In this document: in pieces, positions 1 through 7,246 of the stretch
Layout of the letters: every line of letters begins with the position of its first letter
How positions within the stretch are numbered: position 1 is the stretch's first letter
From: Cyanobacteria bacterium Co-bin13
GTDB lineage: Bacteria > Cyanobacteriota > Cyanobacteriia > Phormidesmidales > Phormidesmidaceae
NCBI GenBank assembly: GCA_014534385.1
Contig: JACVRP010000022.1
Span: forward strand, 1-17,971
Length of the DNA: 17,971 bases
Direction: 5' to 3'
Translations under genes and position numbers: made by a program
Notes under the pieces: generated by a model
Seen by the model: the letters and a program-made list of their open reading frames with translations, nothing else
Told to the model about the DNA's origin: nothing
The model's database searches: none

Positions 1-32
1 CCCTGGGCCAGTCTGCCACCGAAGTCTGGCGC

Positions 33-35
33 TAA
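33..35 (+). other. In-frame TAA inside the PAS domain of the hybrid kinase
   Basis: Positions 3-32 translate in the kinase frame as LGQSATEVWR, then TAA, then IWDQVGPRAESV. From memory, cyanobacterial PAS_4 domains of this type read LGxPxxEVWxEIW at this point, so the stop replaces a Glu codon (GAA to TAA, one G to T change). It is either a nonsense mutation that beheads the protein or a base error. Confidence 0.7.
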
Positions 36-47
36 ATTTGGGATCAG

Positions 48-3000
48 GTGGGGCCTCGGGCAGAGTCGGTCATGTACCAAAACGAGGGCACTTACGACGA
101 AGCGCTCCTGCTGATCATGGAGCGCAACGGCTACCCCGAAGAAACTTACTACACCTTTTCCTACAGCCCCATTCCCAACGAGCAGGGAGATACCGGCGGC
201 ATTATCTGTGCCAATACCGACGATACCCAGCGCATTATCGGCGAACGCCAGCTAGCCCTGCTCAAAGAACTCGCTGCCAGCACAGCAGATGCCCGTACGT
301 TTGACGCCGCCTGCACGCTCAGTGCCCGCTGTTTGGCCAGCAACCCCTACGACTTTCCCTTTGCGGCCATTTATCTGATTGATCCGGAGCAGCAGCAGGC
401 TACCCTGGCAGGCACCTGCGGCCTTGAACCAGGCCACCCAGTTGCGCCTCAGACCCTTTCCCTAGAGGACACCGCCTGGCCCTTTGCGGCAGTCCTCGAA
501 ACCCACGAGCCCTGCCTAATCTCGAATCTCAGCCAGCGGTTTAGCGACCTGCCCACCGGAGCTTGGAACCTTCCCCCCCAGCAGGCGGTAGTCATGCCCA
601 TCGCCCCTACCGGGCTGGCTGGCAAAGCAGGCGTCTTGGTTGCGGGCCTCAATCCGTTTCGGCTCTTCGACGACAACTACCGACGGTTTCTCAACCTGGT
701 TGCAGCCCAAATCGCTGCCAGCATTGCCAATGCCCAGGCCTATGAGGAAGAGCGCCAGCGGGCCGAAGCCCTGGCAGAACTCGACCAGGCCAAAACTGTC
801 TTTTTCAGCAACGTCAGCCACGAGTTTCGCACGCCGCTAACTTTGATGTTGGGGCCGTTGGAGGATGCGTTGGCGAGCGTGGAGGCGTGGGAGAGTGGGA
901 GAGTGGATAGGTGGATGGGTGAGCGAGGGGCCGAGCCCCCATCTACTTTGAAAAACCAGCTCCAGCTTGCCCATCGCAACAGCCTGCGCCTGCTGAAGCT
1001 GGTCAACACCCTGCTCGATTTCTCGCGCATTGAGGCTGGGCGTATTCAGGCGACCTATGAGGCAACCGATCTGGCTGGCTTTACGACAGAGCTGGCCAGC
1101 GTATTTCGATCCACTATCGAGCAGGCCAATTTGCGGCTGGCGGTAGACTGCCCGCCGCTGCCTGAGCCGGTGTACGTGGATCGGGAGATGTGGGAGAAGA
1201 TCGTGCTCAACCTGCTCTCTAATGCCTTTAAGTTCACGTTTACCGGGGAGATTCGAGTTAGTTTACGCTGTATAAGTGGCTTGGAAAACCAGGCGGAGGA
1301 CGCGGAGAGGGGGAGACACGGGGACGCGGAGAGTTTAGATAGCGTAGGATCTCTGTCTGGTCTGGTCCGGTTCCCCGTGTCTCCGCGTCCCCCTGTCCCC
1401 CTGTCCTCCGTCGTCCTCGAAGTCCACGACACCGGCATCGGCATCCCCGCCGAAGAACTGCCCCACCTATTCGAGCGGTTTCACCGGGTTAAAGGGGCAC
1501 AGAGCCGCAGCTTTGAGGGATCGGGCATTGGCCTTTCGCTGATTCAGGAGCTGGTCAAGCTGCACGCGGGCAGCCTTGAGGTTGAAAGTGTTTTAGGCCA
1601 GGGCAGCACGTTTACGGTATCGATCCCGACAGGGACAGCCCACCTGCCCCAGGAGCAGGTGAGCCAGGTGCGATCGCAAACCGCTGTCGGGGCAGGCGCT
1701 ATTCCCTATATAGAGGAGGCCCTGCGCTGGCTGCCAACCCCAGACGGAGGCGCGTCAGGATCAGCCCCAGGCCTCCTCCCGCCTGCCGCCGCTCCCCTGC
1801 CTGCCACCGCTGCTCCCCCTGCCCGCATTCTTCTGGCCGACGACAATGCCGACATGCGCGACTATGTTGGGCGCTTGCTGCGCCAGCAGTATGAGGTAGC
1901 GGCAGTCGCCGATGGCCTGGCAGCTTTAGCGATGATTCAGCAGCAGCGCCCTGACCTAGTGCTGCTCGACGTGATGATGCCGGGGCTAGACGGCTTTGGC
2001 GTGCTGCGACAGCTGCGGACTAACCCGAGCACCTGCGAGATCCCGATTATTCTGCTGTCGGCCCGAGCTGGAGAAGAGTCGCGCATGGAGGGCCTAGAGG
2101 CCGGTGCCGACGACTACCTGGTGAAGCCCTTTTCAGCCCGAGAGCTGTTGGCGCGGGTCGAGGCCAGCCTGAAGCTGGCGCAGCTGCGGCGAGAAGCTAC
2201 CCAGCGCGAGCAGAACCTCAGACAGGTAGCAGAAATCGCCCAGCGCAGCGTAGAAAGCGTTTTATCGAGCATTAACGACGGGTTTTTCATCCTCGATCGC
2301 GACTGGTGCTTTACCTACTGCAACAGCCGCAACGCCCAAATCATTGGCCTATCCCAGGAGCAGGTGCTGGGTCAAAACGTTTGGGAGCTATTTCCCGACG
2401 TGGTCGGCACCGAGGTTTATACCCAATTTCATCAGGCGATGGCTGCCCAAGCAGCCGTTCAGTTTGAGTATTTCTACCCTACTTGGGAGCGCTGGTTTGA
2501 ATATCGGGTCTACCCCTCCCCGGAAATGCTGACCACCTTTGTCGCCGACGTGACAGACCGGAGACATACCGAAGCCGCCCTAGAAGCCGCAGAAGAACGG
2601 CTGCGAGTGGCCCTGCAAAATGCCCCTATCGCCGTTTTCAACCAGGACCAAAACCTGCGCTACACCTGGATTTACAATCCAGCCTTGGGCTTCCGTGCAG
2701 AGGAAGTCATTGGCAAACAGGATGCTGATCTGGTCCCCGTCGAGCAAGCTGCTGAGCTGACTCAGATTAAGCGCCAGGTCTTAAATACCGGCGTCGGCAC
2801 CCGGGCCAACGTGCAGATCACCCAAAACGGCCAGGACTACTTCTACGATCTGACGGTCGAGCCGCTGTGGGGCGCTGACCACACAGTTATCGGTGTGACC
2901 TGTGCCGCCATTGATATCTCCGAACTTAAGCAGACCGAAATTGCCCTGCGCGAGAGCGAAGCCCTTACCCGTCAGGTGCTCAACAGCAGCGACGACTGCA

Positions 3001-5111
3001 TCAAAGTCTTGGATTTGGAGGGGCATCTCCTGTATATGAGCCCAGGCGGGCAGACCCTACTGGACATTGCCGATATCAGACCGTTTCTCCACCGCTCCTG
3101 GAGTGAATCTTGGCAGGGAGTGGACCAGCAGGTCGCACTGCTCGCGATAGAGGCTGCCAGGTCGGGGGGTGTCGGCACCTTTCAAGGCTACCGTTCCAGC
3201 GAAACCGGCGAACCGAAGTGGTGGGACAACAAAGTTACGGCCATTCTCGGAGCGGCCGGACAGGTCGAGCGGTTTCTGTGTATCTCCCGAGATATCACTG
3301 AGCGCAGGCGGACTGAACTGGAGCGGGAGCAAATCTTAGCCCGAGAGCGCCACTATGCCAACCAGCTGCAGGGGCTGACTACCGCCGCCCTGGCAATCAA
3401 CTCCGCCCTCTCTGTAGAAGATGTTCTCCGACTGATCACCGATCAGGCAGCGGTCATCGTCGGGTCTCACCAGTCTGTCACGAGCATGACCATTGACCAA
3501 AACTGGGCTCAGGCCATTACCGCCATTTACCTGTCGGACAAGTACGCCCAGTGGCGCGACTACGACGAAAAATCGGATGGCTCCGGCATCTATGCCTGTG
3601 TCTGCCACCTTAATCGCCCCATGCGCATGACCCAGGCCGAACTCGAAGCCCATCCCCGCTGGCGCGGCTTTGGTAAGGAGGCCGAAAAACATCCGCCGAT
3701 GCGGGGCTGGCTAGCCGCTCCGCTAGTGGCCCGCGACGGTGAGAACATGGGGCTAATTCAGCTCTCAGATAAACATGAGGGGGAATTTACCGCTGCCGAC
3801 GAGGCCATTTTGGTGCAGCTGGCTCAGATGGCTTCGGTCGCCGTTGAAAATGCCCGCCTTTATGAGGCAGAGCAGCAGGCCCGCTCAGCTGCCGAAGCCG
3901 CGCGAGAAGAAGCCCAGGCCGCTAACCGAGTAAAGGATGAATTTTTGGCAGTGCTCTCCCACGAGTTGCGATCGCCCCTCAACCCGATTCTCGGCTGGTC
4001 AAAGCTGCTGCAGTCCAACAAGCTCACGTCGGTTCAAACCGCCCAAGCCGTTAGCGTGATTGAGCGCAACGCCAGACTCCAGTCTGAACTAATAGAAGAT
4101 CTGCTCGATGTCTCCCGCATTTTGCAGGGCAAGCTGAGGCTGACAATCAGCCCGGTCAACCTCAGCTCAGCCATCAGCGCCGCCATTGAGACGGTGCGGC
4201 TGGCGGCCGAAGCAAAGGGAATTGCCGTGATCAGAGAGGACTTAGGAAAGAGAGGTGACGCGCCAGAGGCCTCCTCCCGACTTCCGCTTTCTATCTCTCC
4301 CTTACAGGTGGCGGGCGACTCAACCCGCCTGCAGCAGGTATTCTGGAATTTGCTTTCTAATGCCGTCAAATTTACCCCCGCTGGGGGCCGGGTCGAGGTG
4401 CGCCTAGAGCCCATTGGTCAGTATGCGCAAATTACGGTCAGCGACACCGGAGAGGGCATTTCCCCCGCCGTTTTGCCGAGAATATTTGACTACTTCCGGC
4501 AGGCTGACAGCACAACGACCCGTAAATTTGGCGGCCTGGGGTTGGGGTTGGCGATTGTGCGGCATTTGGTAGAGCTGCACGGGGGCATCATTACGGCCGA
4601 GAGTCCGGGGGAAGGCCAGGGTGCAACGTTCACGGTGAGGCTACCGCTGTTTCGAGGCGACAGCGCAGGGGCTGAGGATGAGTGCGATCGCAACGCTTCC
4701 CCGACCGCACCCACCGCACCCCTAGCAGGCAGGCAACTTCTAGTCGTCGATGATGAAGACGATAGCCGCGAGTTTGTGGTCTTTGTGCTGGAGCAGGCAG
4801 GGGCCAGGGTCCGCTCAGCTGCCAACGCAGGCGAAGCGCTAGCCACCCTAGCCCAGGCCCCACCTGATGTGCTGGTCAGCGATATTGGTATGCCCGATCA
4901 AGACGGATATATGCTGATCCGCCAGGTCAGAGCCCTACAGCCCGAACAAGGCGGGCAAACTCCGGCAATCGCCCTGACCGCCTATGCCGGAGAATTCGAC
5001 CAGCAGCAGGCCCTCCAGGCCGGGTTTCAGCTGCACCTCTCTAAGCCCGTGGATCCAGAGGCGTTGGTGAGAGCGGTTTGTAGGCTGGTTCACGTCGCTG
5101 CGGATTGGTAG
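48..5111 (+). CDS. Double hybrid sensor histidine kinase (PAS-GAF-HK-REC-PAS3-GAF-HK-REC), 5' end missing or interrupted
   Basis: Large signalling kinase with two complete transmitter-receiver modules. Residues count from GTG 48. Order: end of a PAS_4-type fold (1-65); GAF (66-220); HisKA with H-box His258 in SHEFRTPL; HATPase with N-box Asn392, DTGIGIP and GSGIGLSL; Ala/Pro-rich linker; REC with phospho-acceptor Asp641; three PAS domains (about 735-845, 853-970, 970-1085); second GAF (1105-1270); second HisKA with His1305 in SHELRSPL; second HATPase with N-box Asn1438, SDTGEGI and GLGLGLAI; terminal REC with Asp1612. No membrane segment is visible, so a cytosolic sensor is likely. Both phospho-relays look intact. 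The same frame reads as PAS sequence back to position 3 but is broken by TAA at 33-35, so GTG 48 is probably not the ancestral start; ATG 72 is another candidate. Two low-complexity insertions lie in frame in the first kinase module. The partner regulator and signal are unknown. Confidence 0.9.
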   Translation: MGPRAESVMYQNEGTYDEALLLIMERNGYPEETYYTFSYSPIPNEQGDTGGIICANTDDTQRIIGERQLALLKELAASTADARTFDAACTLSARCLASNPYDFPFAAIYLIDPEQQQATLAGTCGLEPGHPVAPQTLSLEDTAWPFAAVLETHEPCLISNLSQRFSDLPTGAWNLPPQQAVVMPIAPTGLAGKAGVLVAGLNPFRLFDDNYRRFLNLVAAQIAASIANAQAYEEERQRAEALAELDQAKTVFFSNVSHEFRTPLTLMLGPLEDALASVEAWESGRVDRWMGERGAEPPSTLKNQLQLAHRNSLRLLKLVNTLLDFSRIEAGRIQATYEATDLAGFTTELASVFRSTIEQANLRLAVDCPPLPEPVYVDREMWEKIVLNLLSNAFKFTFTGEIRVSLRCISGLENQAEDAERGRHGDAESLDSVGSLSGLVRFPVSPRPPVPLSSVVLEVHDTGIGIPAEELPHLFERFHRVKGAQSRSFEGSGIGLSLIQELVKLHAGSLEVESVLGQGSTFTVSIPTGTAHLPQEQVSQVRSQTAVGAGAIPYIEEALRWLPTPDGGASGSAPGLLPPAAAPLPATAAPPARILLADDNADMRDYVGRLLRQQYEVAAVADGLAALAMIQQQRPDLVLLDVMMPGLDGFGVLRQLRTNPSTCEIPIILLSARAGEESRMEGLEAGADDYLVKPFSARELLARVEASLKLAQLRREATQREQNLRQVAEIAQRSVESVLSSINDGFFILDRDWCFTYCNSRNAQIIGLSQEQVLGQNVWELFPDVVGTEVYTQFHQAMAAQAAVQFEYFYPTWERWFEYRVYPSPEMLTTFVADVTDRRHTEAALEAAEERLRVALQNAPIAVFNQDQNLRYTWIYNPALGFRAEEVIGKQDADLVPVEQAAELTQIKRQVLNTGVGTRANVQITQNGQDYFYDLTVEPLWGADHTVIGVTCAAIDISELKQTEIALRESEALTRQVLNSSDDCIKVLDLEGHLLYMSPGGQTLLDIADIRPFLHRSWSESWQGVDQQVALLAIEAARSGGVGTFQGYRSSETGEPKWWDNKVTAILGAAGQVERFLCISRDITERRRTELEREQILARERHYANQLQGLTTAALAINSALSVEDVLRLITDQAAVIVGSHQSVTSMTIDQNWAQAITAIYLSDKYAQWRDYDEKSDGSGIYACVCHLNRPMRMTQAELEAHPRWRGFGKEAEKHPPMRGWLAAPLVARDGENMGLIQLSDKHEGEFTAADEAILVQLAQMASVAVENARLYEAEQQARSAAEAAREEAQAANRVKDEFLAVLSHELRSPLNPILGWSKLLQSNKLTSVQTAQAVSVIERNARLQSELIEDLLDVSRILQGKLRLTISPVNLSSAISAAIETVRLAAEAKGIAVIREDLGKRGDAPEASSRLPLSISPLQVAGDSTRLQQVFWNLLSNAVKFTPAGGRVEVRLEPIGQYAQITVSDTGEGISPAVLPRIFDYFRQADSTTTRKFGGLGLGLAIVRHLVELHGGIITAESPGEGQGATFTVRLPLFRGDSAGAEDECDRNASPTAPTAPLAGRQLLVVDDEDDSREFVVFVLEQAGARVRSAANAGEALATLAQAPPDVLVSDIGMPDQDGYMLIRQVRALQPEQGGQTPAIALTAYAGEFDQQQALQAGFQLHLSKPVDPEALVRAVCRLVHVAADW
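881..928. repeat. G-rich low-complexity insertion (GTGG/GATGGGT type) in the HisKA domain
   Basis: A purine-rich run built from GTGGGAGA and GTGGATGGGTGAG units is read in frame between the H-box helix and the second HisKA helix. It encodes a Trp/Arg/Glu-rich loop unlike the surrounding conserved helices. The same word family (GTGGATGGG) recurs in the inverted repeat at 17573-17705, so this looks like a dispersed repeat tolerated in a coding loop. Confidence 0.5.
1294..1410. repeat. 117-bp palindromic repeat inserted in frame in the HATPase domain
   Basis: Outer arms CGGAGGAC (1294-1301) and GTCCTCCG (1403-1410) enclose inner arms GAGACACGGGG (1313-1323) and CCCCGTGTCTC (1373-1383). All arms match perfectly. 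The element is exactly 39 codons long, so the frame is kept. It lies between the N-box strand and the DTGIGIP motif, where related kinases normally have only a short loop. The GACGCGGAGA/TCTCCGCGTC wording resembles repeats common in filamentous cyanobacteria. Confidence 0.65.
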
Positions 5112-5156
5112 AGGCGAGCGGGGGAGCGGAGGGGCGGGGGAGTAGGGGAGCAGGGA
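5112..5156. repeat. G-rich low-complexity tract after the kinase stop codon
   Basis: Directly after the kinase stop lies a run of GGGGGAG, GGAGGGG and GGGGAGCAGGG units. It is of the same G/A-rich character as the insertions in the kinase gene and has several G-runs that could form a quadruplex on the + strand. No coding potential is seen. The rest of the gap up to sigF (5157-5507) has no gene that I can support. Confidence 0.45.
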
Positions 5157-5362
5157 TTTACGTAGGTGCGGCATCCGTAGTTCTAATGGGGAGCACGGCT
5201 ATTAGCAGTGTGCTTGTCGCGGTTTGGGGCGAGGCAGGCTGTTGGCTAACTTAATCTTTTGATAAAGAATGCTATCACCGTGCTGCTTTTGCTTGAGCTC
5301 GTTTCTTAAGCTGAAAGAACGGCGCAGCAATGGTTTGTGACAGAGCACGGCAAGACTTGGTC

Positions 5363-5416
5363 GAAGGCATCCGTAGACCGACTCCGTACTTTTGCGGAGA
5401 AACTCTAAGTGCCTTC
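5363..5416 (+). promoter_or_regulatory. Nested stem-loop in the sigF leader
   Basis: GAAGGCA (5363-5369) pairs with TGCCTTC (5410-5416), and inside it CTCCG (5383-5387) pairs with CGGAG (5395-5399) around the loop TACTTTTG. It lies about 90 nt before the sigF start, so it could be a structured 5' UTR or a separate repeat. Pairing is seen directly; function is inferred. Confidence 0.35.
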
Positions 5417-5507
5417 CAGAGATTCCCGTAGAACAACGGTTTGGTCAACCCGTCACTAATCTGACAATGGGCACATCTCCGAAATCCACTCGCCCCCGGA
5501 ACCCAAG

Positions 5508-6290
5508 ATGCCTGCCCTGACCTCCTCCCAAGCCAAGCCGATGGAACTGCTCGTTGCCTACCACCAGAACCCTTCAGTTGCCCTGCGCAATCAGCTGGTG
5601 CGAATGAATGTAGGTCTCGTTCGTAAGGTTGTTCATCGGCTCAGCCAACAGTGCACCGAATCGTTTGAAGACCTGGAGCAGGTCGGCTACCTCGGTTTAA
5701 TCAACGCCATTGAGCGCTTCGATCCCAAGCAGGGCAACGCCTTTAGTTCCTTTGCCGTACCCTACATCCGGGGTGAAGTTCTGCACTACCTGCGCGATCG
5801 CAGCGGCACCGTCAAAATTCCTCGGCGCTGGCAAGACCTGCAGCGAACCGCCAAGCGGGTCCGCGACACCCTAACCCAACAGCTAGGCCGCCTGCCTAAG
5901 GATGAAGAGATTGCTTCGGAGTTGGGCGTCACCGTTGCCGAGTGGCAGCAGGTAAAGCTGGCTAACAGCAACCGCTCACTGCTCAGCCTTGATGCCACCG
6001 TCAGCAACGGTGGAGAAGATAGCAGCACCACCCTGGGCGACCTCCTGCCCAATCCCGAGGCTCAAAAGCTGATGAGCTGGGAAGAAGACCGGGCACAGCT
6101 ACAGCAGGCCCTGAGTCAGCTGGAGGAGAAGACCCGCACCATCGTGGAGCAAGTTTACCTGAACGACATCCCGCGCAAGCAGGTAGCCGAGCAAATGGGC
6201 ATTAGCTCTATGACGGTAGCTCGCCGACTGCAGCGAGGCGTAGAGCAACTAACCGTTTTTCTCAATCAGCCCATCGCCTCTAAGGGCTAG
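5508..6290 (+). CDS. sigF: RNA polymerase sigma factor SigF (group 3)
   Basis: A 260-residue alternative sigma factor that directs RNA polymerase to a special promoter set. In Synechocystis SigF controls motility, pilus and some stress genes (known for the family, not shown here). Region 2 is visible at about 45-105 (FEDLEQVGYLGLINAIERFD, then FSSFAVPYIRGEVLHYLRDR), followed by the typical SigF KIPRRWQDLQ. Region 3 is at about 115-165. Region 4, with a helix-turn-helix (RKQVAEQMGISSMTVARRLQRG), is near the C-terminus. Length and N-terminus match the family, which supports ATG 5508, although the ribosome binding site is weak (CGGAA upstream). No anti-sigma gene is adjacent. The gene after it is convergent. 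It appears intact. Confidence 0.93.
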   Translation: MPALTSSQAKPMELLVAYHQNPSVALRNQLVRMNVGLVRKVVHRLSQQCTESFEDLEQVGYLGLINAIERFDPKQGNAFSSFAVPYIRGEVLHYLRDRSGTVKIPRRWQDLQRTAKRVRDTLTQQLGRLPKDEEIASELGVTVAEWQQVKLANSNRSLLSLDATVSNGGEDSSTTLGDLLPNPEAQKLMSWEEDRAQLQQALSQLEEKTRTIVEQVYLNDIPRKQVAEQMGISSMTVARRLQRGVEQLTVFLNQPIASKG

Positions 6291-6331
6291 ACCTGTTAGG
6301 CCCAAGGCCGCTGGCGATAAGTTAAAGCTGA

Positions 6332-6610
6332 TTAGTCAAAGCTGGTGAGGTTCCAGTATTCGTCTTCACTCACCAGCTCGGAAGCCAGCCAGTCATTCGC
6401 CAGATCAATTAAAGCTGCAATGGCAATCTCGCGATCAACAAACTGGCAGGCAGCAGCATGGGCAGTTTGCCAGTCGGGGTAGACCTCGGCATCGTTCATA
6501 AAATCGGGCAGGTCAGGTGCGTAGCACTCAAAGGAAAACACCTGCTCAGCGGCAACAATCTGAATTTGCCAGCCGTGATGAGAGATTCGAGGGGAAGTGG
6601 TGGTCAACAT
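6332..6610 (-). CDS. Hypothetical cyanobacterial protein, 92 aa
   Basis: Small acidic protein of no family that I can name. I place the start at ATG 6610 because AGGA lies nine bases before it. The frame is open up to GTG 6709, but no ribosome binding site precedes that codon. The protein starts MLTTTSPRIS, has a predicted strand-rich first half (WQIQIVAAEQVFSFECYAP), then an aspartate-rich segment and a helical second half ending WNLTSFD. There is no signal peptide or membrane segment. It is convergent with sigF and stops about 40 bp from it. The MITE-like element lies upstream, so its promoter may lie in or beyond that element. Confidence 0.6.
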   Translation of the reverse strand: MLTTTSPRISHHGWQIQIVAAEQVFSFECYAPDLPDFMNDAEVYPDWQTAHAAACQFVDREIAIAALIDLANDWLASELVSEDEYWNLTSFD

Positions 6611-6736
6611 AGCCGATATTCCTACAGAGGGTTCTTCAAATCGAAGGACGGCAGGGTATCCGCCCTCCTGTTGATTTGAGTATGCCCACTCAGTTCCCCG
6701 TAATAACACTGAGAACCGACTAACTGCTTTTCAATT

Positions 6737-6849
6737 TATAGCTTTAGCCACTGGTGTTAGGACGGGGTGCAGGGGTGGAACCCCTGGCTGAGGGCGGAGT
6801 CCACACCCCCATTCAATTCAATGTCCTAAGCAATGGGGCGACAGCTATA
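6737..6849. mobile_element. MITE-like element, 113 bp, with about 28-bp terminal inverted repeats
   Basis: The two ends are inverted copies: both begin TATAGCT and reach TTAGGAC about 21-27 bases in. The 28-base ends match at 19 positions without gaps. Inside is a 7-bp hairpin, CAGGGGT - GGA - ACCCCTG (6770-6786). Outer TA dinucleotides would fit target duplication by an IS630/Tc1-type transposase, but this is inferred. It holds no coding sequence, so it would need a transposase from elsewhere. It lies between two minus-strand genes. Confidence 0.6.
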
Positions 6850-6876
6850 GTTATAAACAAGGATTGCGGACCGCCG

Positions 6877-7155
6877 CTAACGCACCTCAAAATCTCGCGG
6901 CCGCTTTTCGCCTGCTGGTCGGGGCTGCCGGGGCGTGATCTTTTTGCGAGGCCGCACGTCTGATACATCGATCTGCTCAGGCTCTCGGGCCTCCAGAAAA
7001 AAGACGCGGCGGCCATCGGTGATGCGGTAGAGCGTAGAGCACTGGCAGAGCCAGCCCTGAGCCTCTAGCTGGGCAGCCCGCTGATCCCTGGCCTCGCGGG
7101 CCTCGGCAGGTTCTTCCCAGTCCGTCTCTACAAAGGTTTCTTGAATCAGGGGCAT
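6877..7155 (-). CDS. Hypothetical protein, 92 aa
   Basis: Unrecognised small protein. ATG 7155 is preferred over TTG 7167, because AGAGG lies 13 bases before the ATG but only one base before the TTG. The N-terminal half is a charged helix rich in Glu, Ala and Arg (EEPAEAREARDQRAAQ). The middle is a compact strand-like part with a Cys-x-Cys (LCQCSTLYRITDGRRVFFLEA). The tail is basic with KK, RPR and KRPR groups, suggesting nucleic acid contact (inference). It lies 91 bp after the 1117-aa gene on the same strand and could be its downstream operon partner. The MITE follows its 3' end. Confidence 0.6.
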   Translation of the reverse strand: MPLIQETFVETDWEEPAEAREARDQRAAQLEAQGWLCQCSTLYRITDGRRVFFLEAREPEQIDVSDVRPRKKITPRQPRPAGEKRPRDFEVR

Positions 7156-7246
7156 GGAAATTGACAAGCCTCTTAAAAATGGCGTTCGTTCAGTTTAAGC
7201 GCTTAGGCTGGTTTCGTGGCGATTTTGAGCTGCGTCGAGACCAAGT

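Noticed and set aside
4245..4310. Third repeat insertion in the kinase gene (second HATPase linker)
   Set aside because: The GGAAAGAGAGG and CTTTCTATCTCTCCC parts are only partly complementary, and a variable linker is normal before the QVAGDSTRLQQV motif.
6754..6963. 69-residue plus-strand frame over the MITE
   Set aside because: It runs through the MITE and antisense to the 92-aa gene, with no ribosome binding site.
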